Shown here piece after piece: positions 5,829-7,592 of a stretch of DNA of 7,592 bases. Source of the DNA: Actinomycetes bacterium (GTDB lineage Bacteria; Actinomycetota; Acidimicrobiia; Acidimicrobiales; RAAP-2); the NCBI GenBank assembly GCA_021799915.1, contig JAJYZN010000030.1:1-7592 (forward strand), written 5' to 3'. The notes under the pieces are model-generated. The model was not told the origin of the DNA. It did no database searches and worked only from the letters and a program-made list of their open reading frames with translations. The translations under genes were made by a program, and so were the position numbers. Numbering within the stretch: the first letter of the stretch is position 1; every line of letters starts with the position of its first letter.

Positions 5829-7122
5829 CGGTCTCCCCCGGTTGAGCGGTGTCCCCTGGATGGCCGGTGACCGGAATGATGCTCACGAACGCCCCGGCGA
5901 GAGCAGCGACTGCGAAGAGTAGGAGACCGGCACCGGGGCCTCCGATACCGGCCAGCACGCCGTACAGGGTGATCCCGACGATGCCACCGAGGCGTCCGGT
6001 CGCCTGGCTCACGCCTTGACCGGTGCTCCGGACCCCCGTGGGAAAGACTTCCGAGGGGACGATGACGGTCGTCTTGTCGGGGCCGGCTGCGCCGAAGAAG
6101 TAGCCGGCAGCCAGGAGGGAGCCCACGAGTGGACTCGGGAGGTGCGCGAACGCGATGAGCAGCGCACCGAGGAGCCCGAAGGCCACCGCGCGCCCGGCGA
6201 ACCCGACGGCCTGGAGGGGCCGTCGCCCGATCCGCTCGATCAGTACGACCGTGAGCAGGGCGGCGGGAATGGTGACGGCCTTGACAGCGGCAGCGCTCGC
6301 CGCGCCGGACGCTGCCGACGTGGAGAGCACCGTGACCAACAGCAGGGGAAGGACCAACCCCAAGCCCTGATCGCCCATCTGGTAGAGGAACGTGGCAGTG
6401 GAGGAGGTCGCGAGACGACCGCGGAGGGAACGGCGCGACGTAGATCGGGCGATCGCCCGCCAGGTCGGCAAGCGCGATGCCGCCCAGTCGGCGGATTCTC
6501 GGAGCTGCCCTCGCAAGAAGATCACCGGCAGGGCCAGGATCGCACCGATCGCCAGGGAAGCCCTCCACCCGCTCACCGGGTCGGCATGGAGGAGCACGGC
6601 CCCGAAGGCGTAGGCAGCCAACGTCCCGAAGTTGGCCACCCACATGATCCACGCCATCGCGCGGCCCCGACGCGGCACCGGGGCGATCTCGGCCACGAAG
6701 GGGAACACCACGGCGAAGTCCATGCCGACCGCCACGCCGGTGGCGAGGCGTGCAGCCGCCAACACTCCGAAATCCGGAGCCAGCGCGGCTCCCGCGGCGC
6801 TGACGACGAAGAGCACGACGTCGGCCACGATGAGCCGTCTGCGACCGAACCGATCGGCCAGGACACCGGTGACCAGGGATCCGAGCAGCATGCCCACGAG
6901 CGTTGCGGTTCCGAGCGTGGTCACGACCGCCGTCGAGAGGTGCCATTGGGTCTTCAGCGGAGCGAACGCCACCGAAATGGCACCCAGGTCGTAGCTGCCG
7001 ACCAGGATCCCCACTCCGGCGATGGCAACTTGGAAGCGCCATGGCGGGCTTCGCCGATCCGATCCACCCGATGGAGGAGCCGACCCCTCAATCGCGCCAG
7101 TGGTGGAGTCATCCGGAGGCAT
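5794..7122 (-). CDS. MFS transporter, sugar/phosphate:H+ symporter-like
   Basis: This is a 442-residue integral membrane protein of the major facilitator superfamily with about 12 hydrophobic segments. The loop-2/3 motif is GVLADRFGRRRLIV (86-99). After helix 4 comes GMDFAVVFPFVAEIAPVPRRG (from 133), whose D135 sits where Pht1-type phosphate symporters have GxDYPLS. The loop-8/9 copy of the first motif is ERIGRRPLQ (296-304), and PSEVFPTGVRSTGQGV (356-371) strongly resembles the PAEVFP-R-x-T-x-H-G block of metabolite:H+ and phosphate symporters. The N-terminal ~28 residues are hydrophilic. The ATG at 7122 is preferred over an upstream TTG (7146): a -10-like TAATCT lies 8 bases before it, and there is no Shine-Dalgarno, suggesting a leaderless mRNA. 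It heads an operon with the K+ channel. The substrate is unknown; a phosphate or organic anion role is only a family-level guess. Confidence 0.92.
   Translation of the reverse strand: MPPDDSTTGAIEGSAPPSGGSDRRSPPWRFQVAIAGVGILVGSYDLGAISVAFAPLKTQWHLSTAVVTTLGTATLVGMLLGSLVTGVLADRFGRRRLIVADVVLFVVSAAGAALAPDFGVLAAARLATGVAVGMDFAVVFPFVAEIAPVPRRGRAMAWIMWVANFGTLAAYAFGAVLLHADPVSGWRASLAIGAILALPVIFLRGQLRESADWAASRLPTWRAIARSTSRRSLRGRLATSSTATFLYQMGDQGLGLVLPLLLVTVLSTSAASGAASAAAVKAVTIPAALLTVVLIERIGRRPLQAVGFAGRAVAFGLLGALLIAFAHLPSPLVGSLLAAGYFFGAAGPDKTTVIVPSEVFPTGVRSTGQGVSQATGRLGGIVGITLYGVLAGIGGPGAGLLLFAVAALAGAFVSIIPVTGHPGDTAQPGETGVGTFPKGAAD
5833..5839 (-). promoter_or_regulatory. candidate ribosome binding site of the K+ channel gene
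   Basis: GGGGGAG on the minus strand, 4 bases before the GTG at 5828, lies inside the MFS coding sequence. It is the only purine-rich site near any of the three candidate starts, so it argues for the overlapping start, though the sequence could also be just coding (Q-P-G-E region of the transporter). Confidence 0.45.
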
Positions 7123-7130
7123 CGGCAAAG

Positions 7131-7136
7131 AGATTA
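7131..7136 (-). promoter_or_regulatory. candidate -10 box of the MFS/K+ channel operon
   Basis: TAATCT on the minus strand, 8 bases before the ATG at 7122, would give an essentially leaderless transcript. A second candidate, TAATAT (minus strand, 7154-7159), would give a leader of about 25 bases. Neither has a clear -35. Both sit in an AT-rich stretch (about 7130-7180) that stands out from the GC-rich surroundings. Confidence 0.4.
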
Positions 7137-7167
7137 GCAAGGCCAAAAACAGAATATTAGGCAGACC

Positions 7168-7173
7168 TATACT
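7168..7173 (+). promoter_or_regulatory. candidate -10 box for the rightward transcript
   Basis: TATACT matches the sigma-70 -10 consensus at five of six bases. Its -35 position is AAAAAC and not convincing. Transcription would begin near 7180-7182, giving the DMT gene a leader of about 173 bases and placing an ATG (7182) almost at the 5' end. Confidence 0.45.
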
Positions 7174-7181
7174 ATCTGCTC

Positions 7182-7286
7182 ATGGCTTCGACGAGGCGCG
7201 AGAGGGCGCGAGAGGGAGCTCGCGCCCGCGGGCGGAATGCACGGGACGTACGCGCTGTTGCCATAATTGTCGGAGCGCAGGACTGA
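7182..7286 (+). CDS. possible small leaderless ORF, 34 codons
   Basis: An ATG 8 bases after the -10-like TATACT opens a 34-codon frame ending TGA at 7286. The peptide is arginine-rich in its first two thirds (MASTRRERAREGARARG...), then has a short hydrophobic part (VRAVAIIVG) and ends AQD. I recognise no family. In favour: the start position fits leaderless initiation, which Actinomycetota use widely, and the ORF lies in the leader of the DMT gene, where a regulatory peptide would be expected. Against: short open frames are common in GC-rich DNA, and it overlaps a strong hairpin and a tandem repeat. Treat as a hypothesis. Confidence 0.22.
   Translation: MASTRRERAREGARARGRNARDVRAVAIIVGAQD
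7195..7214. repeat. perfect tandem duplication of a 10-base unit
   Basis: GGCGCGAGAG occurs twice in direct succession, followed by GG, the start of a third copy. The second copy supplies the left arm of the hairpin at 7204-7227, so unit number could change the structure of the leader. Confidence 0.9.
7204..7227 (+). promoter_or_regulatory. 9-bp perfect hairpin in the DMT leader region
   Basis: GGGCGCGAG (7204-7212) and CTCGCGCCC (7219-7227) are exact reverse complements around the 6-base loop AGGGAG. The stem is almost all G-C and should be very stable in RNA. No T-tract follows, so it is not a standard intrinsic terminator. Its right arm runs into a further 10-bp palindrome, GCCCGCGGGC (7224-7233), which could form a competing fold. 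Confidence 0.6.
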
Positions 7287-7323
7287 CGCGGGCCGCGGGG
7301 CGTGCCGATGGGAGGCAGGCGTA

Positions 7324-7353
7324 CCTGGGGCCCGGAAAGTGAGCCCCATCAGG
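7324..7353 (+). promoter_or_regulatory. hairpin abutting the DMT start codon
   Basis: TGGGGC (7326-7331) pairs with GCCCCA (7343-7348) around an 11-base loop. The alternative pairing CCTG (7324-7327) with CAGG (7350-7353) would bring the stem to within one base of the ATG at 7355. The loop holds GGAAAG (7334-7339), the only Shine-Dalgarno-like element near this start, though 15 bases away. The arrangement suggests control of initiation, but no known riboswitch consensus is recognisable. Confidence 0.4.
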
Positions 7354-7354
7354 G

Positions 7355-7592
7355 ATGACGACCGAGATCCTTCTCGCATTGGTCGCCAGCTTGTTCACCG
7401 CGTCGTCGTCGGTGGCCCAACGCTTCGCTGCGGCCCCAGCCCCAGGTGAGATCTCGCTGAGCTGGCGCCTGGTCACGTTCCTCTTGCGTCGACCGGTGTG
7501 GTTTCTCGGGATCCTCTTCATGATCGGCGGGTTCCTCTTCCAGCTTGCGGCCCTCGACGTCGGTGACCTCACCCTCGTCCAGCCGGTCATTG
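7355..7592 (+). CDS. DMT-superfamily (EamA-like) membrane protein, 3' end cut off
   Basis: The first 79 codons are present before the window ends. The sequence opens MTTEILLALVASLF, a membrane helix at about 4-20. It continues with a short basic linker (SWRLVTFLLRRPVW, 36-49) and a second helix at about 47-66 (WFLGILFMIGGFLFQLAAL), and reaches LTLVQPVI (72-79). That helix followed by 'D-x-G-x-L-x-L-V-Q-P' is typical of a group of actinobacterial DMT-family proteins related to EamA transporters. A stop codon at 7340-7342 lies in frame just upstream, so the ATG at 7355 is the first possible start, although no well-placed Shine-Dalgarno is present. Substrate unknown. It is divergent from the MFS/K+ channel operon and has a structured leader of about 170 bases if the promoter at 7168 is used. 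Confidence 0.85.
   Translation, partial: MTTEILLALVASLFTASSSVAQRFAAAPAPGEISLSWRLVTFLLRRPVWFLGILFMIGGFLFQLAALDVGDLTLVQPVI

Noticed and set aside
5390..7042. 550-codon minus-strand open frame across the MFS and K+ channel genes
   Set aside because: It is the same strand in another frame, Arg/Pro/Ser-rich, with no domain resemblance, while the overlapping MFS and channel frames carry clear family motifs.
6016..7137. 373-codon plus-strand open frame antisense to the MFS gene
   Set aside because: The translation is dominated by Gly, Asp, Arg and Glu without any hydrophobic pattern, as expected from the complement of a membrane-protein gene in GC-rich DNA.
7182..7354. A named riboswitch (guanidine, SAM or preQ1 type) in the DMT leader
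   Set aside because: None of the conserved core motifs of these classes could be matched by eye; only the hairpins themselves are reported.

Overview
The window is dense, high-GC DNA (roughly two thirds G+C by eye). Short intergenic gaps, GTG starts, promoters placed for leaderless transcripts and a DrrAB-type ABC exporter next to a TetR repressor all suggest an Actinomycetota chromosome, possibly one of the less-studied classes such as Acidimicrobiia; the class is a guess. There are seven complete protein genes, one protein gene cut by the right edge, and two tRNA-Ser genes. I see no transposase, integrase, phage gene or CRISPR array.

Left block (1-1389, minus strand): a TetR-family repressor, then tadA (tRNA adenosine deaminase), then tRNA-Ser(CGA) only 11 bases after the tadA stop. 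Centre (1400-3258, plus strand): a DrrA-like ABC ATPase and its ABC-2 permease, joined by an ATGA overlap and divergent from the tetR gene. The 46-base gap between the divergent starts carries two copies of one palindromic operator, laid over a near-consensus promoter whose start point coincides with the ATPase ATG. This is the clearest regulatory circuit in the window: the TetR protein very probably represses the exporter, and probably itself.

Next block (3297-4695, minus strand): an acyl-CoA dehydrogenase of the ACAD10/11-like type, converging on the exporter operon, preceded by tRNA-Ser(GGA). The two tRNA-Ser genes are identical over 28 and 27 bases at their ends and bracket the 4.5 kb tadA-tetR-exporter-dehydrogenase segment.

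Right block (4809-7592): an MFS transporter and a two-TM potassium channel with a cytosolic RCK domain form a minus-strand operon whose genes overlap, probably by 35 bases. Divergent from it is a DMT-superfamily membrane protein that runs off the right edge. The 232-base region between them is unusual. It has an AT-rich core with a candidate promoter in each direction, a possible leaderless 34-codon ORF, a tandem 10-base duplication, a perfect 9-bp hairpin and a second hairpin next to the DMT start codon.

Overall this is mostly ordinary chromosome. The double-operator promoter and the structured leader before the DMT gene are the parts most worth following up; I do not see a clearly novel multi-gene system.
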